DNA of 64,000 bases from NCBI RefSeq assembly GCF_037026715.1, contig NZ_JBANCG010000004.1:62001-126000 (forward strand). Direction: 5' to 3'. The translations under genes were made by a program, and so were the position numbers. Below, piece by piece: positions 42,951 through 51,569 of this stretch; within the stretch, counting starts at the first letter, position 1, and every line of letters starts with the position of its first letter. The notes below the pieces were generated by a model. That model was not told where the DNA came from, did not search any database, and saw only the letters and a list, made by a program, of their open reading frames with translations. The DNA comes from Breoghania sp037026715 (GTDB lineage Bacteria > Pseudomonadota > Alphaproteobacteria > Rhizobiales > Stappiaceae).

Positions 42951-43062
42951 GACGGCGGTGAGGACGGCGAAAATGGCAAGAGAGAACGTCCGGGATCGCG
43001 CCGGCGCGACCCACCGGAGACGGCTACCGCAGCACTCCCGGATGACTTTTCGCCCAAACCTC

Positions 43063-43089
43063 GGGGTAAACCCCTAATCCCTTAGGGGT
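43063..43089 (+). promoter_or_regulatory. double palindrome upstream of ttrB, candidate TtrR operator
   Basis: Two overlapping inverted repeats share the middle CCCC: GGGG-TAAA-CCCC (43063-43074) and ACCCCTAA-TCCC-TTAGGGGT (43070-43089, perfect 8-bp arms). They end 69 nt before the ttrB start, a usual distance for a FixJ/NarL-type activator site. No clear promoter hexamers were found between it and the gene. Confidence 0.55.
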
Positions 43090-43158
43090 GAGAGCCGATT
43101 ATCTCCTTCGCGCAGCCGATCTAGCCTGACACCTGACCGAAATGGGGATTCAGATGTC

Positions 43159-43914
43159 ATGGCTACGAACCGACGTGACTTTCTAAGGTCGATCGGCACG
43201 GTGACCATGGGGGCCGCCGCCAGTGTGGCGGGCGCCTCCTCGCCCGCCCGTTCCGCCACGGACACCGCTGGCGCTGCAGCCGCAAAAGGGCCGCATCACG
43301 GCATGGTGGTGGACTTGCGCAAATGCATCGGCTGTCAGGCCTGCACCGTCGCCTGCATCATGGAAAACGATGTGCCGGAGGGCGCGTTCCGCACGCATGT
43401 GTCGGTCTACGAGATCGTGCGCGAGGGCAAGGATCCGGCCATGGCGATGCTGCCGCGGCTGTGCAACCACTGCGACGAGCCGGCCTGCGTGCCCGTCTGC
43501 CCGGTGGGCGCGACGTTCAAGCAGGAGGGCACAGGCGAGGTTCTGGTCGATGCCAGCCGCTGCGTGGGCTGCGGCTACTGCGTGCAGGCGTGTCCCTACG
43601 ATGCGCGTTTCATCAACGAGGAAACACAGGTCGCGGACAAGTGCACCTTCTGTTTCCACCGCACGTCTGCCGGCCTGCTGCCGGCCTGCGTTGAAACCTG
43701 CGTCGGCGGCGCGCGCAATTTCGGCGATCTGAACGATCCCGACAGCGTGGTCTCCAAGCTTCTGGCGGAAAACGCCGTCGCGGTGCTGAGGCCGGAAATG
43801 AAGACCCATCCCAATGTCTTCTACATCGGGCTCGATCAGGCGCTGTCCGGCCGGGTGGCCGGCGAGCCCGCCTATCATCCGCCGTTCACCCAGCTGGAAG
43901 AGGAGACCGCGTGA
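43159..43914 (+). CDS. ttrB: tetrathionate reductase iron-sulfur subunit TtrB
   Basis: 251-aa electron-transfer subunit. A twin-arginine signal (NRRDFLRSIG at residues 3-12, then an alanine-rich stretch) sends it to the periplasm. Four cysteine groups bind four 4Fe-4S clusters: CIGCQACTVAC, CNHCDEPACVPVC, CVGCGYCVQAC, and CTFC with CVETC. It passes electrons from TtrC to TtrA. The start ATG at 43159 gives the complete Tat motif. The stop overlaps ttrC (TGATG). Confidence 0.9.
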   Translation: MATNRRDFLRSIGTVTMGAAASVAGASSPARSATDTAGAAAAKGPHHGMVVDLRKCIGCQACTVACIMENDVPEGAFRTHVSVYEIVREGKDPAMAMLPRLCNHCDEPACVPVCPVGATFKQEGTGEVLVDASRCVGCGYCVQACPYDARFINEETQVADKCTFCFHRTSAGLLPACVETCVGGARNFGDLNDPDSVVSKLLAENAVAVLRPEMKTHPNVFYIGLDQALSGRVAGEPAYHPPFTQLEEETA

Positions 43915-45026
43915 TGGACCTCCAGATCCATGAACTCGTCGGCGCCAACCATGCCGCCGTCTGGCAGCCCTGGGCGGTGCAGTATTTCTTCCTGATCGCC
44001 ACCAGCGCCACCGCTCTCTTCTTCACCCTGCCCGCCTTCGTGTTCCGCCGCGCGCAGGCCCTGCCGATGGCCCGGCTCGCCATGCTGACGGCGGTCACAA
44101 CCGGCATTACGGCGCCCATCGCGCTGCTGGCCGACCTGCATGAACCCAACCGGTTCTGGCATTTCTACGCCTATTTCCAGCCCGGTTCCTGGATGGCCTG
44201 GGGCGCGTGGATCGTGCCGGCCTTCGTCGCGGTGCTGATCCTTTACGCCTGGGCCGCCTACCGGCCGCAGCTTGCCGAGCTTTCGCAAGGCGACTGGCGC
44301 TTTGCATGGCTGTTCCGGCTGCTGAGCCTTGGCGGCAGCAACAACGCCTTCACCCCGGCGGTGGGTTCGCTCGCGGCGCTGCTCGCCGTCGCCATCCTCA
44401 CCTACACGGGGGCGGAGGTCTTCGTGGTGCGGGCCCGGCCGCTGTGGAACACGCCGCTGCTGCCCTTGCAGTTCCTCGCCACCGGTTTCGTCGCCAGCAT
44501 CGGCGTCATGCTGGTGCTGAACGCGCTGATGCTGCGCCAACGGGCCCTGGAAGGGCAGCTCAACCGCATGCTCGTGGCAGCCCTTGCCGTTGTCGGCGCG
44601 ATCGGCGCGCTGTGGTTCGCACTGGGGCTCAGCGGGCTTTCTCCGGTCATCGCCGAAGCCTTGCGTTCGGTCGCGGGTTTCCCGGTCTGGCAGCACGTCG
44701 CGCTGTGGGCGGTGCTCGCCATCGCCTGCCCCTTCGCCATCGCACTGCTTAAGCCCTCCGGCACGGGCCTTCTCACCGGCCTCATCGCCGTCCACGCGGC
44801 CTGGATGTTCCGCTGGACCGTCTTCATGGGTGGACAGTCGGTGCCCAAGGTCGGCAGCGGGCTCTATGACGCGCTGCTGCCCCGCGGGCTCGACAGCCTG
44901 ATGGGCGTGATCGGCACCTTCGGGCTGTGGATCTTCCTCATCATCGCCTTCACCACGTTCATTCCCTGGACCAGCGCCGGCACGCCTGAGCGGCACGCCG
45001 CCCGCCGCACGGCCAGCCAGAGCTGA
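43914..45026 (+). CDS. ttrC: tetrathionate reductase membrane subunit TtrC (NrfD family)
   Basis: 370-aa NrfD/PsrC-like membrane protein with about nine helices (AVQYFFLIATSATALFFTLPAFVF near the start; NPVA-type loops are not obvious), which oxidises quinol and anchors the complex. Family segments include PNRFWHFYAYFQPGSWMAWGAW and FRWTVFMGGQSVPK. The ATG at 43914 follows AGGAG at 8 nt; a GTG one codon earlier is also possible. Together with TtrB and TtrA it makes a quinol:tetrathionate oxidoreductase. Confidence 0.88.
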   Translation: MDLQIHELVGANHAAVWQPWAVQYFFLIATSATALFFTLPAFVFRRAQALPMARLAMLTAVTTGITAPIALLADLHEPNRFWHFYAYFQPGSWMAWGAWIVPAFVAVLILYAWAAYRPQLAELSQGDWRFAWLFRLLSLGGSNNAFTPAVGSLAALLAVAILTYTGAEVFVVRARPLWNTPLLPLQFLATGFVASIGVMLVLNALMLRQRALEGQLNRMLVAALAVVGAIGALWFALGLSGLSPVIAEALRSVAGFPVWQHVALWAVLAIACPFAIALLKPSGTGLLTGLIAVHAAWMFRWTVFMGGQSVPKVGSGLYDALLPRGLDSLMGVIGTFGLWIFLIIAFTTFIPWTSAGTPERHAARRTASQS

Positions 45027-45038
45027 GGAGACGCAGTC

Positions 45039-48000
45039 ATGACCTCACGCCGAAACGTTCTCAAAGGGGCTGCCGCTGTCGGATCGCTGGCGGTCTTCGC
45101 GGCCGGATATGCGGAGACGGGCAAAAAGCTCGTCAGCGGCGCCTGGGCCGGGGAAAAGCCGCGCAAGAACCTGACGGGCAATGCGCCGGAACCGGAATAC
45201 CGGATCGATGCCGCGACGGGCGAGGTGATCCTCAACCCCGATCAGCAGCTCAGCTACGCCCAGTGCATCGGCTGCACCACCCAGTGCGGCGTGCGCGTGC
45301 GCATCGACAAGCGCACCGGCAAGGTGCTGCGGGTTGCCGGCAATCCCTACAGCCCGATGAGCACCGATCCGTATTTGCCTTACGAGACCTCCGTGCGCGA
45401 CAGCTTCAAGGCGATGGCGTTGGCGGGCGAGAAGGACGGCATGAAGTTCCGCTCCACCGCCTGCGGACGCGGCAACGCGGTGCTGCAGCAGGTGGACAAT
45501 CCGCGCCGGGTGCTGAAGCCGCTGAAGCGCGTCGGCACGCGCGGCAGCGGCAAGTGGCAGACGATCTCCTTCGACCAGCTCATCGAGGAAGTGGTCCATG
45601 GCGGCGATCTCTTCGGCGAGGGCAAGGTCGCGGGCCTGAAGGAGATCCGGGACCTGAAGACCCCGATCGACCCGCAAGCGCCCGAGTTCGGCCCGCGCGC
45701 CAACCGGCTTGCGCTGATGAACTGCGTCAACGACGGGCGCGACGGGCTGGTGCTCAGGTGGCTGAAGCAGGGCTTCGGCTCCAACAACTTCGTGCGTCAC
45801 GGCTCCTATTGCGGCGGCGCCTACCGCTCCGGCTCCGGCGCGATGTTCGGCGACTTCAAGGCCATGCCGCACGCAAAGCCGGACTTCGGCGAGGCGGAGT
45901 TCATCCTGTTCGTCGGCACCGCACCCGGCAATGCGGGCAATCCGTTCAAGCGGGTCGGCAATCTGGTGGCGTCCGCACGCGCCGACGGCAAGCTGAAATA
46001 CGTCGTCGTCGATCCGGTCCTCAACAATTCCCAGAGCGAGGCTTCCGGTGCGCGGGTGGACTGGGTGCCGATCAGGCCCGCCACCGACGGCGCGCTCGCC
46101 ATGGCGCTGATGCGCTGGATGTTCGAAAACGACCGCATCAACAAGGACTATCTGGCTCAGCCGAGCCAGAAGGCGGCGGAGAAGGCCGGCGAAGCCAGCT
46201 GGACCAACGCCACGCATCTTGTCGTCACTGAGCCTGACCACCCGCGCCACGGCCATTTCCTGCATGCCTCCGACATGGGCCTTGCCTTTGCCGGTGATGC
46301 TTATGGGGACGGCGATCCGGTGCTTGTGGCAAGCGATGCAGGCCCCGTGGTTCCGGACGAGGCCCCTGCCCCGCTGTTCTTTGACGATGTGGTCGAGCCC
46401 CCGGCCGGCGCGATCCGGGTCGCAACCTCGCTGTCGCTGCTGCGCGGCGAGGCGCTGTCGCGTTCGATGGCGGACTACGCCGACATCACCGGCATTCCCG
46501 AGGCGCGGCTGGTCTCGCTTGCCACGGAACTCACCAGCCACGGGCGCAAGGCGGCGGTCAATTCGCACGGCGGCATGATGAACGGTTCGGGCTTCTACAA
46601 CGCCTATGCGCTGATGATGCTGAACACGCTGATCGGCAACCTCAACCTGAAGGGCGGCACGATGGTTTCGGGCGGCTGGTATCCCGACCAGAACGGCCCG
46701 CGGTATGATCTCAAGAAATTCCCCCGCATGGTCAAGGCCAAGGGCGTGCCGATCGGGCGGAACATCCCGTTCGAGAAGACCTCGGAATTCAAGCGCAAGA
46801 AGGCCGCCGGCAAGCCCTATACCGCCGAGGGTCCGTGGTATCCGAACGCGCCGGGGCTTGCGACGGAATGGATCTCGACGGCGGTCAACGGCTATCCCTA
46901 CGCCCTTGAGGCGCTGATCTTCCGCAACACCAATCCGGTCTACGGCATTCCCGGCATCGAGCACCTGATGGACCGGCTGAAGGACCCGAAGGTGATCCCG
47001 CTGATCATCTACATCGACCCGTTCATCAACGAAAGCGGGGCGATCGCCGACTATATCGTGCCGGATTCGGTGATGTACGAGACATGGGGCTTCACCCAGC
47101 CGTGGGGCGGCGTTGCCACCAAGGCGACCACCGCGCGCTGGCCGGTCATTCCGTCGAAGGCGGACAAGACGCCGGACGGCCAGCCGATCGGGCTTGAGAG
47201 CTTCCTCATCGCCACGGCGAAGGCCATGAACCTGCCGGGCTTCGGCGACGACGCCATTCCGGATGCGGACGGCAAGCTGCATCCGCTCAATCGGGCGGAG
47301 GACTGGTTCCTGCGCGGGGCCGCGAACGTTGCCTATGTCGGCGGCAAGCCGGTTGACGACGCCAGCGACGACGACATCGCCCTTTCCGGCGTGAGCCGCA
47401 TCGCGGACGACCTGAAAGCCGTGCTCACCGAGGAAGAATGGCGCAAGGCGGCCACGGTCTACGCAAAGGGCGGGCGCTACGAGAACATAGACAGGTCCTA
47501 CAAGGGCGAGACGGCCGCCCACCCGTTCAAGGAGCCGATGCTGGTCTACAACGAGGCGCTGGGCACCTTCCATCAGGCGACGACCGGCCGCACGATGCCG
47601 GGAACGCCGGCCTGGCGCGAGCCGGAATTCACCAACGGCGACAAGGTGAGCGCGCACTATCCGGCGGCCGAATGGCCGGTGCAGGTGGTCAGCTTCAAGT
47701 CGCCGTTGCAGAACTCCTATTCCATCGGCGCGCCGGCGCTGCGGCGGATCGTGGCGAGCAACCCCGCGATCGTCGGGACCGAGCTTGCCGCCCGTAACGG
47801 TCTTGCGACCGGCGACAGGATCCGCCTGACGACGCCGGGGGGAAGCCTGGAGACCGTGGTGGTGGTGCGCGACGGGGTGGCTCCGGGCGTGGTCGCCATC
47901 ATGCACGGCTTCGGCCACCGGGCCTTCGGTGCCAGCGAGATCCGCATCGACGATCAGGTCTGGGAGGCCGACGAGGGCATCGGCGCCGGGGTGCTCTTGA

Positions 48001-48116
48001 ACGACATCGGCATGCTGGATCCGACGCGGACGACGAACCCCGGCGTGTGGGTCGATCCGGTCTCCGGCACGGCGGTGCGCCACGGATTGCCGGCGAAGCT
48101 CGCCCGGATCGCGTGA
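45039..48116 (+). CDS. ttrA: tetrathionate reductase molybdopterin catalytic subunit TtrA
   Basis: 1025-aa molybdopterin guanine dinucleotide enzyme that reduces tetrathionate to thiosulfate in the periplasm. It has a Tat signal SRRNVLKGAAAVG at residues 3-15, a 4Fe-4S motif CIGCTTQC with a distal cysteine in TACGRGN, and HGSYCGGAYRSG with the probable molybdenum ligand C258. A C-terminal molydopterin-binding domain (RNGLATGDRIRLTTPGG) ends the protein. The length matches the known TtrA size of about 1000 residues. Its order after ttrB and ttrC, and the upstream ttrSR, support the name over arsenate or polysulfide reductases. Confidence 0.88.
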   Translation: MTSRRNVLKGAAAVGSLAVFAAGYAETGKKLVSGAWAGEKPRKNLTGNAPEPEYRIDAATGEVILNPDQQLSYAQCIGCTTQCGVRVRIDKRTGKVLRVAGNPYSPMSTDPYLPYETSVRDSFKAMALAGEKDGMKFRSTACGRGNAVLQQVDNPRRVLKPLKRVGTRGSGKWQTISFDQLIEEVVHGGDLFGEGKVAGLKEIRDLKTPIDPQAPEFGPRANRLALMNCVNDGRDGLVLRWLKQGFGSNNFVRHGSYCGGAYRSGSGAMFGDFKAMPHAKPDFGEAEFILFVGTAPGNAGNPFKRVGNLVASARADGKLKYVVVDPVLNNSQSEASGARVDWVPIRPATDGALAMALMRWMFENDRINKDYLAQPSQKAAEKAGEASWTNATHLVVTEPDHPRHGHFLHASDMGLAFAGDAYGDGDPVLVASDAGPVVPDEAPAPLFFDDVVEPPAGAIRVATSLSLLRGEALSRSMADYADITGIPEARLVSLATELTSHGRKAAVNSHGGMMNGSGFYNAYALMMLNTLIGNLNLKGGTMVSGGWYPDQNGPRYDLKKFPRMVKAKGVPIGRNIPFEKTSEFKRKKAAGKPYTAEGPWYPNAPGLATEWISTAVNGYPYALEALIFRNTNPVYGIPGIEHLMDRLKDPKVIPLIIYIDPFINESGAIADYIVPDSVMYETWGFTQPWGGVATKATTARWPVIPSKADKTPDGQPIGLESFLIATAKAMNLPGFGDDAIPDADGKLHPLNRAEDWFLRGAANVAYVGGKPVDDASDDDIALSGVSRIADDLKAVLTEEEWRKAATVYAKGGRYENIDRSYKGETAAHPFKEPMLVYNEALGTFHQATTGRTMPGTPAWREPEFTNGDKVSAHYPAAEWPVQVVSFKSPLQNSYSIGAPALRRIVASNPAIVGTELAARNGLATGDRIRLTTPGGSLETVVVVRDGVAPGVVAIMHGFGHRAFGASEIRIDDQVWEADEGIGAGVLLNDIGMLDPTRTTNPGVWVDPVSGTAVRHGLPAKLARIA

Positions 48117-48276
48117 GACGACGGACCGGGCGGCGCGCCAGCCGCCCGGTCCGAGCTCCGCTCACGGCCCGCAATGCGGCGTCGTCGGCGGTTGGCAGGG
48201 GGCAAGGGTTCTGGCATACACGGTCGAAATGCGCCGTTTGCGCGCCCTTCCTTCTGTTTCCACCGGGATACCCCGC

Positions 48277-48897
48277 ATGACCATCCGCCTGCACAGGGGC
48301 GACCTGCCCTCACTCGATTCCTATCCGGCCGGAGGCGCCGTCGCTGTCGACACCGAAACGATGGGCCTCAACCCGCACCGCGACCGGCTGTGCGTTGTGC
48401 AGCTTTCGCCCGGCGACGGCACGGTGGATGTGGTGCAGATCGCGCAAGGCCAGCGCGAGGCGCCGAACCTCGCCGCCCTGCTGGGCGATCCGGCGCGGGT
48501 CAAGATCTTCCATTTCGCCCGCTTCGACATCGCCGCGCTGCACGAAGGGCTCGGCATCGACACGACGCCCGTCTTCTGCACCAAGATCGCCTCGCGGCTG
48601 GTGCGCACCTACACCGACCGGCACGGGCTGAAGGATCTGACGCGCGAGTTGATCGGCGTGGAGCTTTCCAAGCAGCAGCAGAGCTCCGACTGGGGCGCAG
48701 CCGAACTCACCGAGGCCCAGCTCACCTATGCGGCCTCCGACGTGCTCTATCTCCATGCCCTGCGCGACGAGCTGATCGTCCGGCTGGAGCGCGAGAACCG
48801 CATGGAGATCGCCCAGGCGTGCTACCACTTCCTGCCCACCCGCGCGCGCCTCGACCTTGACGGCTGGCCGGAAACGGACATCTTCGCTCATTCGTGA
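48277..48897 (+). CDS. ribonuclease D-like 3'-5' exonuclease
   Basis: 206-aa DEDDy exonuclease. Exo I is VAVDTETMGLN, Exo II is FHFARFDIAAL and Exo III is YAASDVLYL. It lacks the HRDC domains of full-length RNase D, a common short form in Hyphomicrobiales next to lptC. The start ATG at 48277 is the first that gives the family N-terminus. It probably trims RNA 3' ends. Confidence 0.88.
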   Translation: MTIRLHRGDLPSLDSYPAGGAVAVDTETMGLNPHRDRLCVVQLSPGDGTVDVVQIAQGQREAPNLAALLGDPARVKIFHFARFDIAALHEGLGIDTTPVFCTKIASRLVRTYTDRHGLKDLTRELIGVELSKQQQSSDWGAAELTEAQLTYAASDVLYLHALRDELIVRLERENRMEIAQACYHFLPTRARLDLDGWPETDIFAHS

Positions 48898-48944
48898 TGC
48901 AATCTGGGCCTGATGCAATCTGGGCGCCTGATGCAATCTGGGCG
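48895..48944 (+). repeat. three tandem copies of a 16-18 nt unit at the rnd-like stop codon
   Basis: TGATGCAATCTGGGCC (48895-48910), TGATGCAATCTGGGCGCC (48911-48928) and TGATGCAATCTGGGCG (48929-48944). The first unit begins with the TGA stop of the exonuclease gene, so each copy repeats the stop codon. Confidence 0.85.
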
Positions 48945-49099
48945 AGAGGCCAATCGGGCGGCGGCACCGCAGCCGCGGCCCGCGTTCACGCGGCGTTCAG
49001 GGAGCGGGCGCGAGGATCAGGCGGATGTGGTCCACATTCGTCCAAATGGCGCGTATAAGGATCGGCAAGGATCCCCTGCAATTCCCGACAAGAGACCAG

Positions 49100-49822
49100 A
49101 TGGATCAGCGAACGGACCCGATCGGCCCGCACTCCACCGCCGGAGACGCAGACGGCCTCTCTTCCGGACTGTGGGGCGCGCAGACCCCGGAACGGCTGCG
49201 CCGCGAGCGCCGGGCGGCGCGCCGCCATTCGACGCGGGTACGCTGGCTGAAGCGCCTTCTGCCGGCGATCAGCCTGCTGATCGTGGTGGGCGTCCTCGGC
49301 GCGATGATGCTGCGCAATCTCCTGCCCGGTTTCGATCTCGGGTCGATCGACATCACCAGCGAGGGCATCGTCATGAGCAATCCGGAGCTTTCCGGCCATG
49401 ACGGCGAGCGTTCCTACCATGTCACCGCCAAACGCGCGATCCAGAGCCTGATGAACCCGAAGATCATCAATCTGGAGGAAATCGACGCCCGCGTGAAACT
49501 CGGCCCCGACGAATGGGTGGCCTTTACCGCGCCGCACGGTATCTATGACGGTGGCAACGAACGGCTGAAGCTTTCCGACGGGATCAATCTTGAATGGAGC
49601 CGCGGCTATCACGTGACCCTGAGCGGCGCGGAGGTCGACCTGAAAAGCGGCGCGATCCTGTCCGACGACACCATTCACGTGAGTTCGGACCAGGGGACTT
49701 TCCAGGCGGGCCGGATTTCTGTTGCAGACAACGGCGCGAGCGTCCATTTCAGCGATGGGATAAAGATGACACTCAGACCCGCCCATACGGGCGACAAGAA
49801 AAAAACGGAGCAAGCTCAATGA
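49100..49822 (+). CDS. lptC: LPS export protein LptC
   Basis: 240-aa bitopic inner-membrane protein. A ~45-residue basic cytoplasmic N-terminus precedes one membrane helix (LLPAISLLIVVGVLGAMML), then a periplasmic beta-jellyroll with YHVTAKRAIQ and DGINLEWSRGYHVTLSGAEVDLKSG, typical of LptC. The start ATG at 49100 has a weak AAGAGA site; a GTG-type extension to 49025 is possible. It overlaps lptA by ATGA. It hands LPS from LptBFG to LptA. Confidence 0.88.
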   Translation: MDQRTDPIGPHSTAGDADGLSSGLWGAQTPERLRRERRAARRHSTRVRWLKRLLPAISLLIVVGVLGAMMLRNLLPGFDLGSIDITSEGIVMSNPELSGHDGERSYHVTAKRAIQSLMNPKIINLEEIDARVKLGPDEWVAFTAPHGIYDGGNERLKLSDGINLEWSRGYHVTLSGAEVDLKSGAILSDDTIHVSSDQGTFQAGRISVADNGASVHFSDGIKMTLRPAHTGDKKKTEQAQ

Positions 49823-50388
49823 TCCGCTCCCTGCCGGTCGCAGGCCTGCTTTTTGCCGCCATTGTCGCCCTCGGGCTCGCCTCGGCCGTGCCGCCGGCCG
49901 CCGCACAGACCTTCTCCGACAGCTTCGCCGGCTTCGGCTCCAACGAGAAGGAGCCGATCCAGATCGAGGCGAAGGAACTCAACGTTCAGGACAAGGACCA
50001 CACGGCCGTATTCGTCGGCGACGTGGTGGTGCGCCAGGGCGACGCGACGCTGAAGACCCAGCGGCTGAAGATCTACTATGCCGGATCGGCCGCCGGCGGG
50101 CCGGTGCAGAGCCGGATCTCGAAGATGGAGGCGAGCGGCACGGTGCTGATCTCCTCCAAGGACCAGACCGCGACCGGCGATCAGGCCTCCTTCGACATGG
50201 AGCGCGAGCGGCTCGTGCTGTCGGGCAAGGAGGTGGTGCTCTCGCAGGGGCCGAATGTGGTCGTCGGCAGCCGCCTTACCGTCAACCTCAAGACGGGCAA
50301 GGTCGACCTGGAGGCGCCGAACAAGGGGCGCGTGAAGGTGCTGATCACGCCCAACAGCCTGAACGGCAAGGGAACCGGCTCGAACTGA
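49819..50388 (+). CDS. lptA: LPS transport periplasmic protein LptA
   Basis: 189-aa periplasmic OstA-fold protein. The signal peptide MIRSLPVAGLLFAAIVALGL ends near PPAAAQ. The mature part PIQIEAKELNVQDKDHTAVFVGDVVVRQGDATL is the OstA/LptA hallmark. It forms the LPS bridge across the periplasm and is translationally coupled to lptC. Confidence 0.92.
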   Translation: MIRSLPVAGLLFAAIVALGLASAVPPAAAQTFSDSFAGFGSNEKEPIQIEAKELNVQDKDHTAVFVGDVVVRQGDATLKTQRLKIYYAGSAAGGPVQSRISKMEASGTVLISSKDQTATGDQASFDMERERLVLSGKEVVLSQGPNVVVGSRLTVNLKTGKVDLEAPNKGRVKVLITPNSLNGKGTGSN

Positions 50389-50582
50389 TCCGGCGGCCTG
50401 CCGCCGCGCGGCCAAGGTCCGGCGCCGCCGTGTCGTGCGCTGCCTGACCGAATTCCGGGCCGGCCCTCGTCCCGGTTGACGACCGGGCGTCCCCGCCCGT
50501 CCCTCGACACGTCCGGACAAAGCCTATAGGAAAAGCCGCCGGAACCTTCGACGGCCGAAGCCCCATACCGAGACCAGAACCC

Positions 50583-51401
50583 TTGAGACTGTTCCCCTTC
50601 CCCGTGCCGTTTTCGAAGAAGGGTCGCGCCGGACCTCAGGTCCGCGACGCGAACGCACCCGACGATGATGCGCTCAACAGGGACGCTCTCGTCATCAACG
50701 GCATCGGCAAGAGCTACCGCCGGCGCCGTGTCGTCAAAGATGTCAGCCTGTCGGTGCATCGCGGCGAGGCCGTCGGCCTGCTGGGTCCGAACGGTGCGGG
50801 CAAGACCACCGTCTTCTACATGATCACCGGCCTGATCCAGCCCGATCACGGCACCATCCAGCTCGACGGTTTCGACATCACCCGGCTGCCGATGTATCGC
50901 CGCGCCCGCCTCGGCATCGGCTACCTGCCGCAGGAAGCCTCGATCTTCCGCGGGCTTTCGGTCGAAGACAACATCCGCGCCGTGCTGGAAGTGGTGGAGC
51001 CGAACCGCCGGAAGCGGGCGGAGGAGCTCGACGCGCTGCTCACCGAATTCGGCGTCACGCACCTCAGGAAATCGCCAGCGATCGCGCTGTCGGGCGGCGA
51101 ACGGCGGCGCGTGGAGATCGCCCGCGCGCTTGCCAGCCGTCCCGCCTTCATGCTTCTCGACGAACCGTTCGCCGGCATCGATCCGATCGCCGTGGGCGAC
51201 ATCCAGCACCTTGTGCGCCATCTGACGCAGCGCGGCATCGGCGTTCTGATCACCGATCACAACGTGCGCGAGACGCTGGGGCTGATCGACCGCGCCTACA
51301 TCATCGCCTCCGGCGAAGTGCTGACCGAGGGCCTGCCGCGCGACATCGTCGACAATGCGGACGTGCGCCGGCTCTATCTGGGCGAACAGTTCACGTTCTG
51401 A
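50583..51401 (+). CDS. lptB: LPS export ABC transporter ATP-binding protein LptB
   Basis: 272-aa ATPase with Walker A GPNGAGKTT, signature LSGGERRRVEIARALA and Walker B FMLLDEPFAGIDP, the last nearly invariant in LptB. It has a ~35-residue N-terminal extension before the ATPase domain. The TTG start at 50583 is uncertain because its ribosome site is weak. It powers LPS extraction with LptFG (not in the window). A 194-nt gap separates it from lptA. Confidence 0.93.
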   Translation: MRLFPFPVPFSKKGRAGPQVRDANAPDDDALNRDALVINGIGKSYRRRRVVKDVSLSVHRGEAVGLLGPNGAGKTTVFYMITGLIQPDHGTIQLDGFDITRLPMYRRARLGIGYLPQEASIFRGLSVEDNIRAVLEVVEPNRRKRAEELDALLTEFGVTHLRKSPAIALSGGERRRVEIARALASRPAFMLLDEPFAGIDPIAVGDIQHLVRHLTQRGIGVLITDHNVRETLGLIDRAYIIASGEVLTEGLPRDIVDNADVRRLYLGEQFTF

Positions 51402-51478
51402 CGGCAGGCGAAACCGAAACGGGCAAAGCCTCGCGCGGCGTCGGTGGGGCGACCATCGGTCGTATCGCCGTTTACGCT

Positions 51479-51507
51479 TTGAACGCACGCGCGACGTAGT
51501 GTAAGAC
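51479..51507 (+). promoter_or_regulatory. possible rpoN promoter
   Basis: TTGAAC (51479-51484) and TAAGAC (51502-51507) with 17-nt spacing, 63 nt before the rpoN start in the lptB-rpoN gap. A moderate match only; rpoN may also be read through from lptB. Confidence 0.35.
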
Positions 51508-51569
51508 TCCGAAGAAAGTCCAAAAGCAAGAATTGGACCAGTTTTTCGCAACGGGGTCGCAAATCGCGC

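Noticed and set aside
42612..43158. Small protein gene in the ttrR-ttrB gap
   Set aside because: The short frames there run through the repeat copies and have no ribosome site or similarity.
45045..48083. Minus-strand open frame of 1012 codons opposite ttrA
   Set aside because: A shadow of ttrA: composition is biased to His/Arg/Val, there is no family motif, and ttrA has intact Tat, Fe-S and Mo-ligand motifs.
45039..48116. Arsenate or polysulfide/thiosulfate reductase catalytic subunit
   Set aside because: The large size, the order B-C-A and the adjacent PhnD-like sensor kinase and FixJ-type regulator match tetrathionate reductase better.
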